DNA of 64,000 nucleotides from an uncultured Lachnospiraceae bacterium (GTDB lineage Bacteria; Bacillota; Clostridia; Lachnospirales; Lachnospiraceae), in assembly GCA_910586705.1 (NCBI GenBank), contig CAJUJK010000020.1, positions 4,498-68,497 on the forward strand, written 5' to 3'. The stretch's first letter is position 1. Each line of letters begins with the position of its first letter. A program made the position numbers and the translations under genes. The notes below the pieces were generated by a model that made no database searches, was not told where the DNA came from, and saw only the letters and a list, made by a program, of their open reading frames with translations. Positions 24,385 through 33,132 of the stretch are shown here, in pieces.

Positions 24385-25887
24385 TTAAACTGCAATATAC
24401 TTTAGGGGAATCTTCACCGTAAAATCGGTGCCCTCGCCCTCAATGCTTGCCACCTTGATCGAACCCCTGTGCATGAGGACCGCGCTTTTTGTGATGGCAA
24501 GCCCGAGCCCCGTGCCGCCGATCTCTCTGGAACGGGATTTGTCCACGCGGTAAAACCGCTCATAGATATGTTCCACTGCATCCTCCGGGATGCCCACGCC
24601 GGAGTCCTCCACCTTCACCGTGAAAAACTGGTGGTCGGCGTCCAGCGTCACCTTCACGAATCCGTGTTCTTTGTTATATTTGATCGCATTCTCCACGAGA
24701 TTGGAGAGCGCGAGCGTAAGCTTCACCTCGTCCACCGACGCCGTCACGGGGCGCAGGCTCTCATAGACGAGCTGCACATCCCGGCGCTGTGCGATGGGGC
24801 GCAGCCGTCTCATAATCAGTTCCACAAGCGCGTTGATGTCCACCTCCGAAATATTCAGATCAGCCGAAGTCCTGTCCATCTTTACGAGGGAGAGCAGGTC
24901 GTTGATGATCTTATCCTCCCGCTCAATCTCCGCCGCAATGTCGCTCATAAACTCCTGATAAACCGCCAGCGGCACGTCTTTCTGGGTGATCAGGGAATCC
25001 GCCAGCACCTTCATGGACGTGATCGGCGTCCGCAGTTCATGGGACACGTTGGACACAAACTCCTGTCTGGAATCATCCAGCATCTTCATGCGCCCCAGCA
25101 CCCGGTTAAAGGCGTCGCCGATATGCTCCGTCTCCAGACAGTCCGTCACGGAAATCGGGTCGTTCGTATAGCCCTCCTGCACCTGATCCAGCGCCGCTAT
25201 GATCTTTTTAAAGGGAGCAAACAGGAACTTGGACACCAGCAGCGTCACCACGAAAATCAGCACGCCCACTATGGACATCAGGATCACCGCCTGATGGTTC
25301 AGAATATCCATGGTCGCGATGATATTGTCGTTGGATGCGCTCACCAGCATAATGCCCCGCACCAGTTCGATCCGTTCCCCGGCTCCAACCGGCAGATCCG
25401 CTTCCAGCGTCTCCGTGATGGGTATGGTCATCTCGATATAGCCGTTTTCCCTGTCATACCGGCTGGTGACTTCGCCGCCCAGACAGCGGATAACCTCCTC
25501 CGAGATAATCGTTTTCCCCTCGCTGATGCCGTAGGTGTCCTTCACAATCCGAAGATTGGCATCGATGACAAGCACGCGGCCGTCATACAGATTTGAGAGC
25601 TGCTCCAGCTCCGCATTGATGACTTCGGAAGAAGTATCCTGCAGATAATGGTAGTTAATCAGATGATTTGCCAGAATCCTGACCTGCGTGGAAATGTCGG
25701 ACGTCCTGACATTTACCGCCCGCTGTTCGTAATTCTGCAGGATCGCATAGCGCATGATAAAGCATGGAATCAGCCCGACGATGAGCAGAATCAGAAAAAT
25801 GCGCCCCTTCAGGCTCCTTAAGAATGAAATTTGACGTAAATGTATTTTAAGCAAAGTAGTATCCAACGCCCCACTTCGTCCGCACAT
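24385..25887 (-). CDS. Membrane sensor histidine kinase
   Basis: A kinase of up to 500 residues. It has a first membrane helix (IFLILLIVGLIPCFIMRYAI), an extracellular domain of ~150 residues, a second helix (AVILMSIVGVLIFVVTLLV), a HAMP linker, a HisKA box (EFVSNVSHELRTPITSMK, phosphorylated His) and an ATPase domain (NLVENAIKYN, VEDSGVGIPE, GGTGLGLAI). The layout resembles WalK/PhoR kinases. The start is uncertain: no ATG is available and the frame overlaps the regulator gene by about 40 bases, so a TTG near 25852-25864 is probably used by translational coupling. Confidence 0.9.
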   Translation of the reverse strand: MCGRSGALDTTLLKIHLRQISFLRSLKGRIFLILLIVGLIPCFIMRYAILQNYEQRAVNVRTSDISTQVRILANHLINYHYLQDTSSEVINAELEQLSNLYDGRVLVIDANLRIVKDTYGISEGKTIISEEVIRCLGGEVTSRYDRENGYIEMTIPITETLEADLPVGAGERIELVRGIMLVSASNDNIIATMDILNHQAVILMSIVGVLIFVVTLLVSKFLFAPFKKIIAALDQVQEGYTNDPISVTDCLETEHIGDAFNRVLGRMKMLDDSRQEFVSNVSHELRTPITSMKVLADSLITQKDVPLAVYQEFMSDIAAEIEREDKIINDLLSLVKMDRTSADLNISEVDINALVELIMRRLRPIAQRRDVQLVYESLRPVTASVDEVKLTLALSNLVENAIKYNKEHGFVKVTLDADHQFFTVKVEDSGVGIPEDAVEHIYERFYRVDKSRSREIGGTGLGLAITKSAVLMHRGSIKVASIEGEGTDFTVKIPLKYIAV

Positions 25888-26536
25888 ACGCGGGTTCTCC
25901 GGGCACTTCCTCTATTTTTTCGCGCAGCCTTCTGATATGTACGTCCACAGTCCGCACATCACCGGGATAATCGCTTCCCCAGACCAGCTTCAGAAGCTCT
26001 TCCCTGCCGTACACCTTTCCGGCGTTCCGCATCAGAAGCTCCAGCACCTCGAACTCTTTTGCCGTCAGGTTGATCTCCCGGTCCCTGATGTACACCCTTC
26101 TGCTCTCGCAGTCAAGGCGCATGTCGCCCCGCTCCACGATTTTAACCGCCTCTTTTTTCTCAGACGCCTGACGGTTCGTCCTGCGCATAATCGCCTTGAT
26201 TCTCGCCTTTACTTCCAGAATGTTAAAAGGTTTCGTGATATAGTCGTCCGCGCCGTAGTCAAGCCCGAGAATCTTATCCATGTCATCGCCCTTCGCTGTC
26301 AGCATGACGATCGGCACATTGGAAAAGCCGCGGATCTGCTGGCACACTTCAAAACCCGTCATTTTGGGCAGCATGACATCGAGGAGGATCATGTCATACG
26401 CGTTCTCCTCCGCCAGCCGCAGGGCCTCCTCCCCGTCGTAGGCGCAGTCCACTTCCATGCCGTCCTGCTCCAGACTGAACCGGATCCCCTTCACAATCAA
26501 CTTTTCGTCATCCACTACCAAAACTCTCTGCGCCAT
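25847..26536 (-). CDS. OmpR/PhoB-type response regulator
   Basis: A 229-residue two-domain regulator. The receiver has the acidic pair in VLVVDDEK, the phosphoacceptor Asp53 in MILLDVMLP, and the Thr and Lys of VMLTAKGD and DDYITKPF. The winged-helix domain (about 130-229) ends with VDVHIRRLREKIEEVPGEP and the usual WGVGYYF. It is paired with the kinase whose gene overlaps its end. The pair lies inside the competence cluster and close sequence likeness is to WalR/PhoP types, so its targets could include cell-wall or competence functions. Confidence 0.92.
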   Translation of the reverse strand: MAQRVLVVDDEKLIVKGIRFSLEQDGMEVDCAYDGEEALRLAEENAYDMILLDVMLPKMTGFEVCQQIRGFSNVPIVMLTAKGDDMDKILGLDYGADDYITKPFNILEVKARIKAIMRRTNRQASEKKEAVKIVERGDMRLDCESRRVYIRDREINLTAKEFEVLELLMRNAGKVYGREELLKLVWGSDYPGDVRTVDVHIRRLREKIEEVPGEPAYVRTKWGVGYYFA

Positions 26537-26554
26537 ACTCCCTGCCCCTGCCTT

Positions 26555-27415
26555 CTAGTTTACACTGATGCTGTCCTTTATTTTCTCATACATGCCTTCT
26601 TTGATGCCGTTTACTTTCATAATGTCTTCCGGCTTCCCGAAAGCGCCGTGGGATTCCCGGTAAGCCGCGATCGCCGCCGCCCTTGTGGCGCCGACGCCCG
26701 GAATTTCGCAAAGCTCGGCTTCCGACGCGGTGTTGATGTTGATCCGCCCATCCGCTGTCCTTCCCGTATCCGCGCCTTCACCGGCGCTTTTTCCATCCGC
26801 AGATAAGCCGCCCACAATGCCAAGCTCTTTTTCCCTGCCCGCCTGCACAATACCGTTCTTTTCCAGCGCGCCGTCCTGCGCCGCTCCTGCCGGGGAGACT
26901 GTCTCCCTCTCTTGCACGGCTGCTGCCTCCTCCTGTGTGGGAATCACCAGTTTCACGCCGTCGTCCAGAACCTGCGCTTGGTTTACATAATTTTGCTCCG
27001 CGTTCTCCGCAAAGCCCCCCGCCTGCTGCACCGCCTCGTAGACACGGCTCCCCATCTCCAGTTCATAGACACCGGGCTTGATAACCGCGCCGCAGACATG
27101 GACGTAAATCACGCCGGACTGCGCCTGCAAAGCAGCTTCCTTTTCGGCTGCGGCAGACATCCCGTATTCCCGGTTCTCACCGTCCGAACCCCACTGGCTG
27201 CCCTCCGTCACACGTTCGGTCTCTCCCGACGTGGGCATCTCTCCCCCGGCATCCTGTGGAAACGCGGACAGATCCTGCACCGCCCCTGCCGCCTCCTCAG
27301 ACAACAGTAAAAGCTCCTCCTTCTTCGTGCAGCCGCACAACAGCAACAACAGGGCGAACGCCAAGCCCGCCTGCCAAATCCTGTCTGTCTTCATTTTTCC
27401 TTTTTTCATATGCAT
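26555..27415 (-). CDS. comEA: ComEA-like DNA receptor lipoprotein
   Basis: A protein of up to 286 residues. The signal sequence ends in LLLLCGC, a lipobox, unlike Bacillus ComEA, which is anchored by a helix. A low-complexity spacer leads to an SLBB domain (IYVHVCGAVIKPGVYEL, VNQAQVLDDGVKLVIP). A second linker leads to a C-terminal double helix-hairpin-helix (ININTASEAELCEIPGVGAT, KVNGIKEGMYEKI), which binds double-stranded DNA. ComEA delivers DNA to ComEC. Two in-frame ATGs six bases apart (27415, 27409) are possible, with GGGAG upstream. It is first in the cluster, only 18 bases before the regulator gene. Confidence 0.92.
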   Translation of the reverse strand: MHMKKGKMKTDRIWQAGLAFALLLLLCGCTKKEELLLLSEEAAGAVQDLSAFPQDAGGEMPTSGETERVTEGSQWGSDGENREYGMSAAAEKEAALQAQSGVIYVHVCGAVIKPGVYELEMGSRVYEAVQQAGGFAENAEQNYVNQAQVLDDGVKLVIPTQEEAAAVQERETVSPAGAAQDGALEKNGIVQAGREKELGIVGGLSADGKSAGEGADTGRTADGRININTASEAELCEIPGVGATRAAAIAAYRESHGAFGKPEDIMKVNGIKEGMYEKIKDSISVN

Positions 27416-27494
27416 AGTCTCCCTTCCGGGCTTCTTCGCCCTCTGGGAGGTTTCCCGCTATGCGCTGTATTTTTATTGTAAAATAAATCTCAGA

Positions 27495-27926
27495 CTATGT
27501 CCACTTAAAAATAACGATTCCCGCAATCATCACGCCCGCCCCCAACAGCTTTTTCATCTCAAGGGGCTGCTTCTCCACCCCGAAAAGCCCGAGAACTTCA
27601 ATGACATAGGCGACGATAAGCTGGGCAACCACGATAAACATAACCGACCGCGCGGGGCCGAGCTGCTCCATACTCTTGATCACTGTGTAAGTGATAAAAG
27701 TGCCGATGGCGCCGCCAAACAGCATGTATTTGGGCTCCACCTTTAGGAGCGACGCAAAGGAAGCCCGGTCCGTGGCAAGCCATACGGCAAGGCAGACAAG
27801 AAGCGCCGTAAACTGCACGAAAGCGTTTGCCACCCAGACGCCCGACTGTTTGGTGACCTGCGTGTTAAAGACGCCCTGCACGCTCATCAGTGCGCCGGAT
27901 AAAATAGCGATCCAGAATCCTAACAT
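27495..27926 (-). CDS. DMT family transporter, DUF606/YdcZ type
   Basis: A 143-residue protein with four to five membrane helices covering almost all of it (WIAILSGALMSVQGVFN, AFVQFTALLVCLAVWL, VMFIVVAQLIVAYVIEVLGL, LLGAGVMIAGIVIF). The SVQGVFNTQV segment after the first helix is typical of DUF606. It is half the size of standard EamA proteins, so it probably acts as a dimer. GGAGG is well placed before the ATG. The substrate is unknown. Confidence 0.85.
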   Translation of the reverse strand: MLGFWIAILSGALMSVQGVFNTQVTKQSGVWVANAFVQFTALLVCLAVWLATDRASFASLLKVEPKYMLFGGAIGTFITYTVIKSMEQLGPARSVMFIVVAQLIVAYVIEVLGLFGVEKQPLEMKKLLGAGVMIAGIVIFKWT

Positions 27927-27980
27927 AATTCCCTCCTGTTATGCAGCCTGTCTATCGCGCTTTCTGACTCTGCCTGTGCG

Positions 27981-28016
27981 CAAAAAAGACAAGCCAGATT
28001 ACTCTGTCTTGTCTTA
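27981..28016 (-). terminator. Terminator after the solute-binding protein gene
   Basis: On the minus strand AAGACAAG pairs with CTTGTCTT and is followed by TTTT. It lies about 60 bases past the stop at 28076. Confidence 0.7.
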
Positions 28017-28075
28017 GGTTGACCATATCAGTCGGTAATTATTCTTATCTGCCATGGGCCCGCGGAAATCCGTTT

Positions 28076-29593
28076 CTATTCCTGCTCCTGCGCTTCTTCG
28101 CCTTCTTCCTCCGTCTCCTCCACAGGAACCGGCACGTCGATATATTCTTCCGTGTAAGCTTCGCCCAGCACCTGCCCCATGATCTGCTCGGACAGCGCCC
28201 GAAGCTCGTCGTTTGCATCCTCGCCTTCCCAGATTCTGGCAAAGGCAATCTCAAGCTGTACCCAGAAATTGCTGGTCTCTATCATTTTCGGCATGGGAAC
28301 CGACCGGGCGTACTCCTCCAGAAACGCCGCCGCGTTCGGGTCATCGTAAGTGTCCCCGTCGCAATGCACAGGCAGTTTTCCTATTCTCGTGTAAAGTTCC
28401 TGCGTGTTGTTCTGCGTCAGATATACCGCGAAGTCGTTTGCCATCTCCTTCTTCGTGGAATAGCCGTTCACGCCGACGCACTGTGTCACGGAGAGGGACG
28501 CGGAGGCAAGCTCCCCGCTCACATCCGGCACTCTGGTCACACCGAACTCATAGGAAAACTCTCCCGCGTCACGCGCTTTCTCAAGTTTCGACAGGGCGTC
28601 CGTAGTCGCCACCGTGTAGACAATCTTTCCGTCCAGAAAATCCTGCAGGACGCCGTCGTAGCTGATTTCCTTTGTATCTATGGAGAAAAACTGGTTCAGG
28701 TTCTGGTACACGCGAAGCGCTTTGATCGCGTTCTCGTTGTAGATGCCGATAGAACCCGCACTGTCGCCGTTTACGCCGCCCACATCAATATAGTTCCCCA
28801 CAATAAAATAATTATAAAAGATATCCGATACGTCCCATTTAAAGACCGCCTCCACCTGCTCCGGCGCGTCGTAAACGTCTGCAAAGGACAAAATTTCATC
28901 TATCGTCTCGGGAATTGCCTCCTCGATTTTTGCCTCGATCTCCTCTTCGGAAACCTCATGCTCTTCCTGCGTCTCCTGAATCTCCTCCTCGACCTCGCCG
29001 CTGTCCGCCTGCTCCTGCGCATCCTCCGCCAGCGCCTGATCACGCTCCGCCACAATCTGCGCTTTTGCCCACTCTTCCAGATAGGTTCTGTTGTAAAGGA
29101 GACAGCTCGTCTCATAATAGAAAGGATAGCCGATCTGCTTGTCATTGTACGTCACTGACCGCACCGCCGTTTCCGGCAGCATTTCCTCCATGGACGGCAC
29201 GCCCTCCGGCAGCTTTACCTCACATGCGAGACCTGCCAGATACGCCTTTTCCAGAGAATCATTGCTGACTATATACAGATCCGGCACTTCCTCCCCCTGA
29301 AGGGACGCCTGATTGATCGTTTCCAGATACTCCATTCCCGGCGTATATACCGGAACCACACGCACCTCGTCCTGATATTCGCTGTAAGAAACCGCCACGC
29401 CGTTCAAATAGTCCGTAAGCCCTTCATCCGCATACCACAGATACAGGGTTTCACGGTGTTTAAACAAAAAATCCTCCTCCGGCTCTTCCTCTTCTTTCGG
29501 AAGCACAGCCATACCGAGCCTTCCGGCTCCGTAAAGACCGCCCGCGACAAGAGCGAGCACGAGAATCATAAGTAATCTTTTCTTAAATGTCAA
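28076..29593 (-). CDS. Extracellular solute-binding protein, family 1
   Basis: A 505-residue protein started by TTG, with AAGGAG eight bases before it. The N-terminal helix (LLMILVLALVAGGLYGAG) has no lipobox Cys, so it is a membrane anchor or a cleaved signal. The fold pattern is that of family 1 binding proteins (LYLWYADEGLTDYLN, QGEEVPDLYIVSNDSLEKAY, IGYPFYYETSCLLYN, KLPVHCDGDTYDDPNAAAFL). About residues 185-230 are a Glu-rich insertion where relatives have a short loop, and the C-terminus ends in an acidic tail. No ABC permease genes are nearby, so either it shares a distant transporter or acts as a sensor. Confidence 0.82.
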   Translation of the reverse strand: MTFKKRLLMILVLALVAGGLYGAGRLGMAVLPKEEEEPEEDFLFKHRETLYLWYADEGLTDYLNGVAVSYSEYQDEVRVVPVYTPGMEYLETINQASLQGEEVPDLYIVSNDSLEKAYLAGLACEVKLPEGVPSMEEMLPETAVRSVTYNDKQIGYPFYYETSCLLYNRTYLEEWAKAQIVAERDQALAEDAQEQADSGEVEEEIQETQEEHEVSEEEIEAKIEEAIPETIDEILSFADVYDAPEQVEAVFKWDVSDIFYNYFIVGNYIDVGGVNGDSAGSIGIYNENAIKALRVYQNLNQFFSIDTKEISYDGVLQDFLDGKIVYTVATTDALSKLEKARDAGEFSYEFGVTRVPDVSGELASASLSVTQCVGVNGYSTKKEMANDFAVYLTQNNTQELYTRIGKLPVHCDGDTYDDPNAAAFLEEYARSVPMPKMIETSNFWVQLEIAFARIWEGEDANDELRALSEQIMGQVLGEAYTEEYIDVPVPVEETEEEGEEAQEQE

Positions 29594-29612
29594 TGCCGTT
29601 CTCCTTATATTC

Positions 29613-30806
29613 TCACCCTATGCTCTGACGCAAAATTGTTATCATGTCGTCCACATTTTCCTCCGTGATAACAAGCGGCGGCACAAAGCGGATAATGCTC
29701 GTCCCTGCATTGATCAGCACAAGACCTCTCTCCATCGCCCCCTTGATGATATCCCCCACAGGGCGGTCAAATACAAGCCCCTGCATCAGACCCGCACCGC
29801 GCCTTGTCTCCACACAGGAAAACTCTGCGACAATTTCATCCAGACGCTTCTCCAGATACGCCCCTACCCTGTTTACGTTGGCGAGCACATCCTGCTCTTT
29901 AAACAGGTCGATCACTTTGCTGACCGCCGCGCACGCCAGAGGATTGCCCCCGTAAGTGGTGCCGTGGTCACCGGCGACAAGGGAATTTGCGCCCACTTTC
30001 TCCGTCATCAGAAACGCGCCCACAGGCACGCCGCAGCCGAGCGCCTTCGCCGTCGTCATCACATCCGGTCTGACACCGCAGCGCTGCCACGCGAACATCT
30101 CCCCGGTGCGCCCCATGCCGCACTGAATCTCATCCAGCATCATCAGGATGTCCCTCTCGTCGCAGAGCGCCCTGACTTTTTGCATAAATTCCTCCGTGGC
30201 AGGATAGATGCCGCCCTCTCCCTGCACGGTCTCAAAAAGAATCGCACAGGTCTTGTCCGTCACCTGCGCCATCACACTGTCAAAATCGTTCAGATCAGCG
30301 AAACGGATGTTGCCGATCATGGGTTCAAAAGCTTCCCGGTAATGCGGATTTCCCGTCACGGAAAGCGCGCCCATGGTGCGCCCGTGGAAGGAGTGGTTCA
30401 TGGCAATGATCTCGTGGTCTGTTTTCCCGTCCTTCAGGTACGCGTACTTGCGCGCCGTCTTGATGGCGCCCTCTATCGCCTCCGCACCGCTGTTGGTAAA
30501 GAAAACCCGGTCCATGCCGGAAATCTCTTTGAGTTTTTTCGCCGCCTCGATGGCAGGCGCATTGTAATAGTAGTTCGAGGTGTGGATGATCTTGTCAATC
30601 TGGCTTTTCAGCGCGTCGTTGTACGCCTCGTTGTGATATCCCAGCGCGAACACCGCGATGCCCGACACAAAATCCAGATACTTCTTTCCGTCCATATCGT
30701 AGAGGTACACGCCCTCTCCCCTGTCAAACACCACCTGATAGCGGTTGTATGTGTGAAGCAGCGCCTGCTCCGCCTCGTCTATATACTGCTGCATTTCTGC
30801 ACTCAT
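29613..30806 (-). CDS. argD: Acetylornithine aminotransferase
   Basis: A 397-residue class III aminotransferase that makes N-acetylornithine in arginine synthesis. Characteristic parts are GKKYLDFVSGIAVFALGY, FFTNSGAEAIEGAIKTARKY, FHGRTMGALSVTG, MLDEIQCGMGRTGEMFAWQ and TTAKALGCGVPVGAF, with the cofactor Lys in AKAL. The GDHGTTYGGNPLACAA motif is intact. It follows argB by 124 bases, in the order argJ-argB-argD. A stem-loop lies in the gap. Confidence 0.93.
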   Translation of the reverse strand: MSAEMQQYIDEAEQALLHTYNRYQVVFDRGEGVYLYDMDGKKYLDFVSGIAVFALGYHNEAYNDALKSQIDKIIHTSNYYYNAPAIEAAKKLKEISGMDRVFFTNSGAEAIEGAIKTARKYAYLKDGKTDHEIIAMNHSFHGRTMGALSVTGNPHYREAFEPMIGNIRFADLNDFDSVMAQVTDKTCAILFETVQGEGGIYPATEEFMQKVRALCDERDILMMLDEIQCGMGRTGEMFAWQRCGVRPDVMTTAKALGCGVPVGAFLMTEKVGANSLVAGDHGTTYGGNPLACAAVSKVIDLFKEQDVLANVNRVGAYLEKRLDEIVAEFSCVETRRGAGLMQGLVFDRPVGDIIKGAMERGLVLINAGTSIIRFVPPLVITEENVDDMITILRQSIG

Positions 30807-30860
30807 TTTTCTGCCTTCTTTCCATCATATTTACATATTGCGAAACACTTCTCAACGCCA

Positions 30861-30904
30861 CAATAATTGTGCAAATAGTATAACCTTATGCTATTTGTGC
30901 AATT
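30861..30904. other. Stem-loop between argB and argD
   Basis: An imperfect inverted repeat, with CAAATAG and CTATTTG as the central arms and AATTGT/GCAATT outside, spans the gap. It has no T-run, so it may be an RNA processing or stability element or a partial attenuator. Confidence 0.4.
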
Positions 30905-30930
30905 TCGACAACGAAAATGGCGCTTCGCAA

Positions 30931-31830
30931 TCAGTCAAACATAGTTTCTTTGTCCCGGTCCGCGATAATCGCCGTGCCGATACCGTGATCGGTAAAGATC
31001 TCCAGAAGCAGACAGTGCGCAATCCGCCCGTCCAGAATATGCACCCGGTTTACGCCCTCCCTGATGGCATCTGTGCAGTTCCCCAGCTTCGGGAGCATAC
31101 CGCCGCCGATACAGCCGCTCTCGATCAGTTCCTCCGCCTGCCCCGCGGTCAGTCTCGAGATAAAGCTGGACTTGTCGTTGATATCCCGATACAAGCCCTC
31201 GATATCCGTGAGGAACACCAGCTTGTCCGCGCCCACCGCCTTCGCGATCGCGCACGCCGCGTCGTCCGCATTGATATTGTAGGTCAAAAACTGGTCGTCC
31301 AGTCCGATGGGCGCCACGATGGGCAGGAAATCTTTCTCCAGAAGATCGTAGAGCACCTTCGGCTCCACGCCGCAGATCTCGCCCACAAAGCCGATATCCT
31401 CGCCGTCCGAATATCTCTTTTTGCACTGTAACAGCCCGGCGTCCTTGCCGCTGATGCCGACCGCCTTCACGCCCAGCTCTTCCACCATCCTGACAAGGTT
31501 TTTGTTGACTTTGCCTAAAACCATCTCCGCAATTTCCATGGTCTCCTCATCCGTCACACGCAGCCCGTTCACGAACTTCGCCTCTTTGCCGACCTTGCCG
31601 ACCCAGCGGCTGATCTCCTTGCCGCCGCCGTGGACGATAATCGGTTTAAAACCGACCAGCTTAAGGAGTGTCACGTCCTTGATTACGTTTCTCTGCAGCT
31701 CCTCGTTGCTCATGGCGCTGCCGCCGTATTTGACCACGATAATTTTTCTGTTGAATTTCTGAATGTAGGGAAGGGCTTCGATCAAAACCTCCGCCTTCGC
31801 CAGAATTTTGTCCATTTCCTGCTGTTCCAT
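30931..31830 (-). CDS. argB: Acetylglutamate kinase
   Basis: A 299-residue amino-acid kinase, the second step of arginine synthesis. IIVVKYGGSAMSNEELQRNV opens the nucleotide site, KPIIVHGGGKEISRWV is the glycine loop, and NINADDAACAIAKAVGADKL and LTDIEGLYRDIND are family motifs. The N-terminal helix (LAKAEVLIEALPYIQKF) is the type found in arginine-inhibitable hexameric forms, so feedback inhibition is likely. It starts 15 bases after the argJ stop. Confidence 0.94.
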   Translation of the reverse strand: MEQQEMDKILAKAEVLIEALPYIQKFNRKIIVVKYGGSAMSNEELQRNVIKDVTLLKLVGFKPIIVHGGGKEISRWVGKVGKEAKFVNGLRVTDEETMEIAEMVLGKVNKNLVRMVEELGVKAVGISGKDAGLLQCKKRYSDGEDIGFVGEICGVEPKVLYDLLEKDFLPIVAPIGLDDQFLTYNINADDAACAIAKAVGADKLVFLTDIEGLYRDINDKSSFISRLTAGQAEELIESGCIGGGMLPKLGNCTDAIREGVNRVHILDGRIAHCLLLEIFTDHGIGTAIIADRDKETMFD

Positions 31831-31845
31831 ATTATGCCTCTTTTC

Positions 31846-33069
31846 TTAACTTCGGTAATCCGCGTTGATATTGACGTACTCGTGGGTCAAGTCGCAGCCC
31901 CATGCGGCGGCTTCGGCGTCGCCTCTGTGCATGTCCACGATCACGCTGACTTCGGGCGCGGAGAGAAGTTTCGTCGCCTCCTCCTCGTCATAGTCCGTCA
32001 GCATACCGTCTTTGCAGATCTGCATCCGGTTTCCGGCAGCCTCACAGTAGAGGTCTACCCGGTCCGGGTCAAAATCCACACCCGCATAGCCGAGGGCGCA
32101 CATAATCCGCCCCACGTTGGCATCATGTCCATAGATCATCGCCTTGGTCAGGCTGGAGCAGACCACGGATTTGCACAGCGTCCGCGCCTCCTCCTTCGTC
32201 GCCGCATGGATGACCTTGGTCTCAAACAGGGCGGTCGCGCCCTCTCCGTCCCCCGCCATCTTTTTCGCCAGCGTCTCATCTATATAATGTAAGGCTTCCT
32301 TAAACGTCTCATAATCCGCGTTTCGCTCCGTGATCTCGGCGTTGCCCGCAAGACCGTTCGCCATCACGATCAGCGTATCGTTGGTGGAAGTGTCGCCGTC
32401 CACGGAAATCATGTTGAAGGTGTCCTTCACATCCTCGCCAAGCGCTTCCTGCAGAAGTTCTTTGGAGATCGCAAGATCCGTCGTGATAAAGCCGAGCATG
32501 GTGCTCATATTCGGATGAATCATGCCGGAGCCTTTGCACATGCCGCCCACGGTCACGGTCTTTCCTCCGATCTCGATCTGTACCGCCGCCTGCTTCGGCT
32601 TCGTGTCCGTGGTCATGATCGCCTCCACAGCCGCAAGCCCCGCCTCCGGCGTATGCGCCTTAATCTGCGCCAGCCTGTCCACACCCGCCGCAATCTTTTC
32701 CAAAGGAATCTGCCATCCGATCACACCTGTGGACGCCACGAGAACAGCGTCAAGCGGCACCTCCAGCGCCTCCGCCGCCTTTTCTGCCGTCTGGCGGCAG
32801 CACTCATATCCCTGCTTACCCGTGCACGCATTGGCTATTCCCGCGTTGACCACGACTGCCTGCGCGTAAGGGGAGTGCGCCACAATCTCCCTGTCCCACA
32901 AAACAGGCGCCGCCTTCACCACATTGCCGGTAAATACCCCGGCAGTCCGGCAGGGCGCCTGACTGTAAATCAGAGCCATATCCTTTCTGTTCTGATATTT
33001 GATCGCCGCTTCCACGCCAGCCGCCTCAAAACCCGCCGCCGCGGTCACGCCGCCTTCTATAATTTTCAT
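31846..33069 (-). CDS. argJ: Glutamate N-acetyltransferase / ornithine acetyltransferase
   Basis: A 407-residue ArgJ. It recycles the acetyl group from acetylornithine to glutamate, and bifunctional forms also use acetyl-CoA. The self-cleavage and nucleophile region is MIHPNMSTMLGFITTD, where cleavage precedes the Thr. Other family features are GVFTGNVVKAAPVLWD at the N-terminus and YINADYRS-type ending (here YVNINADYRS). It is first of three arg genes; argC is not present in the window. Its promoter has the same hexamers and spacing as that of argG. Confidence 0.94.
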   Translation of the reverse strand: MKIIEGGVTAAAGFEAAGVEAAIKYQNRKDMALIYSQAPCRTAGVFTGNVVKAAPVLWDREIVAHSPYAQAVVVNAGIANACTGKQGYECCRQTAEKAAEALEVPLDAVLVASTGVIGWQIPLEKIAAGVDRLAQIKAHTPEAGLAAVEAIMTTDTKPKQAAVQIEIGGKTVTVGGMCKGSGMIHPNMSTMLGFITTDLAISKELLQEALGEDVKDTFNMISVDGDTSTNDTLIVMANGLAGNAEITERNADYETFKEALHYIDETLAKKMAGDGEGATALFETKVIHAATKEEARTLCKSVVCSSLTKAMIYGHDANVGRIMCALGYAGVDFDPDRVDLYCEAAGNRMQICKDGMLTDYDEEEATKLLSAPEVSVIVDMHRGDAEAAAWGCDLTHEYVNINADYRS

Positions 33070-33103
33070 ACTTTTTCAACCTCTTTTCCGTTACATTCAC
33101 CTT

Positions 33104-33132
33104 AATATACACCAAATCGGCAGGCTATGCAA
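33104..33132 (-). promoter_or_regulatory. Promoter of argJ-argB-argD
   Basis: On the minus strand TTGCAT (33127-33132) and TATATT (33104-33109) are 17 bases apart. Both hexamers and the spacing are the same as in the argG promoter. The -35 overlaps the last codons of the upstream gene. Confidence 0.65.
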
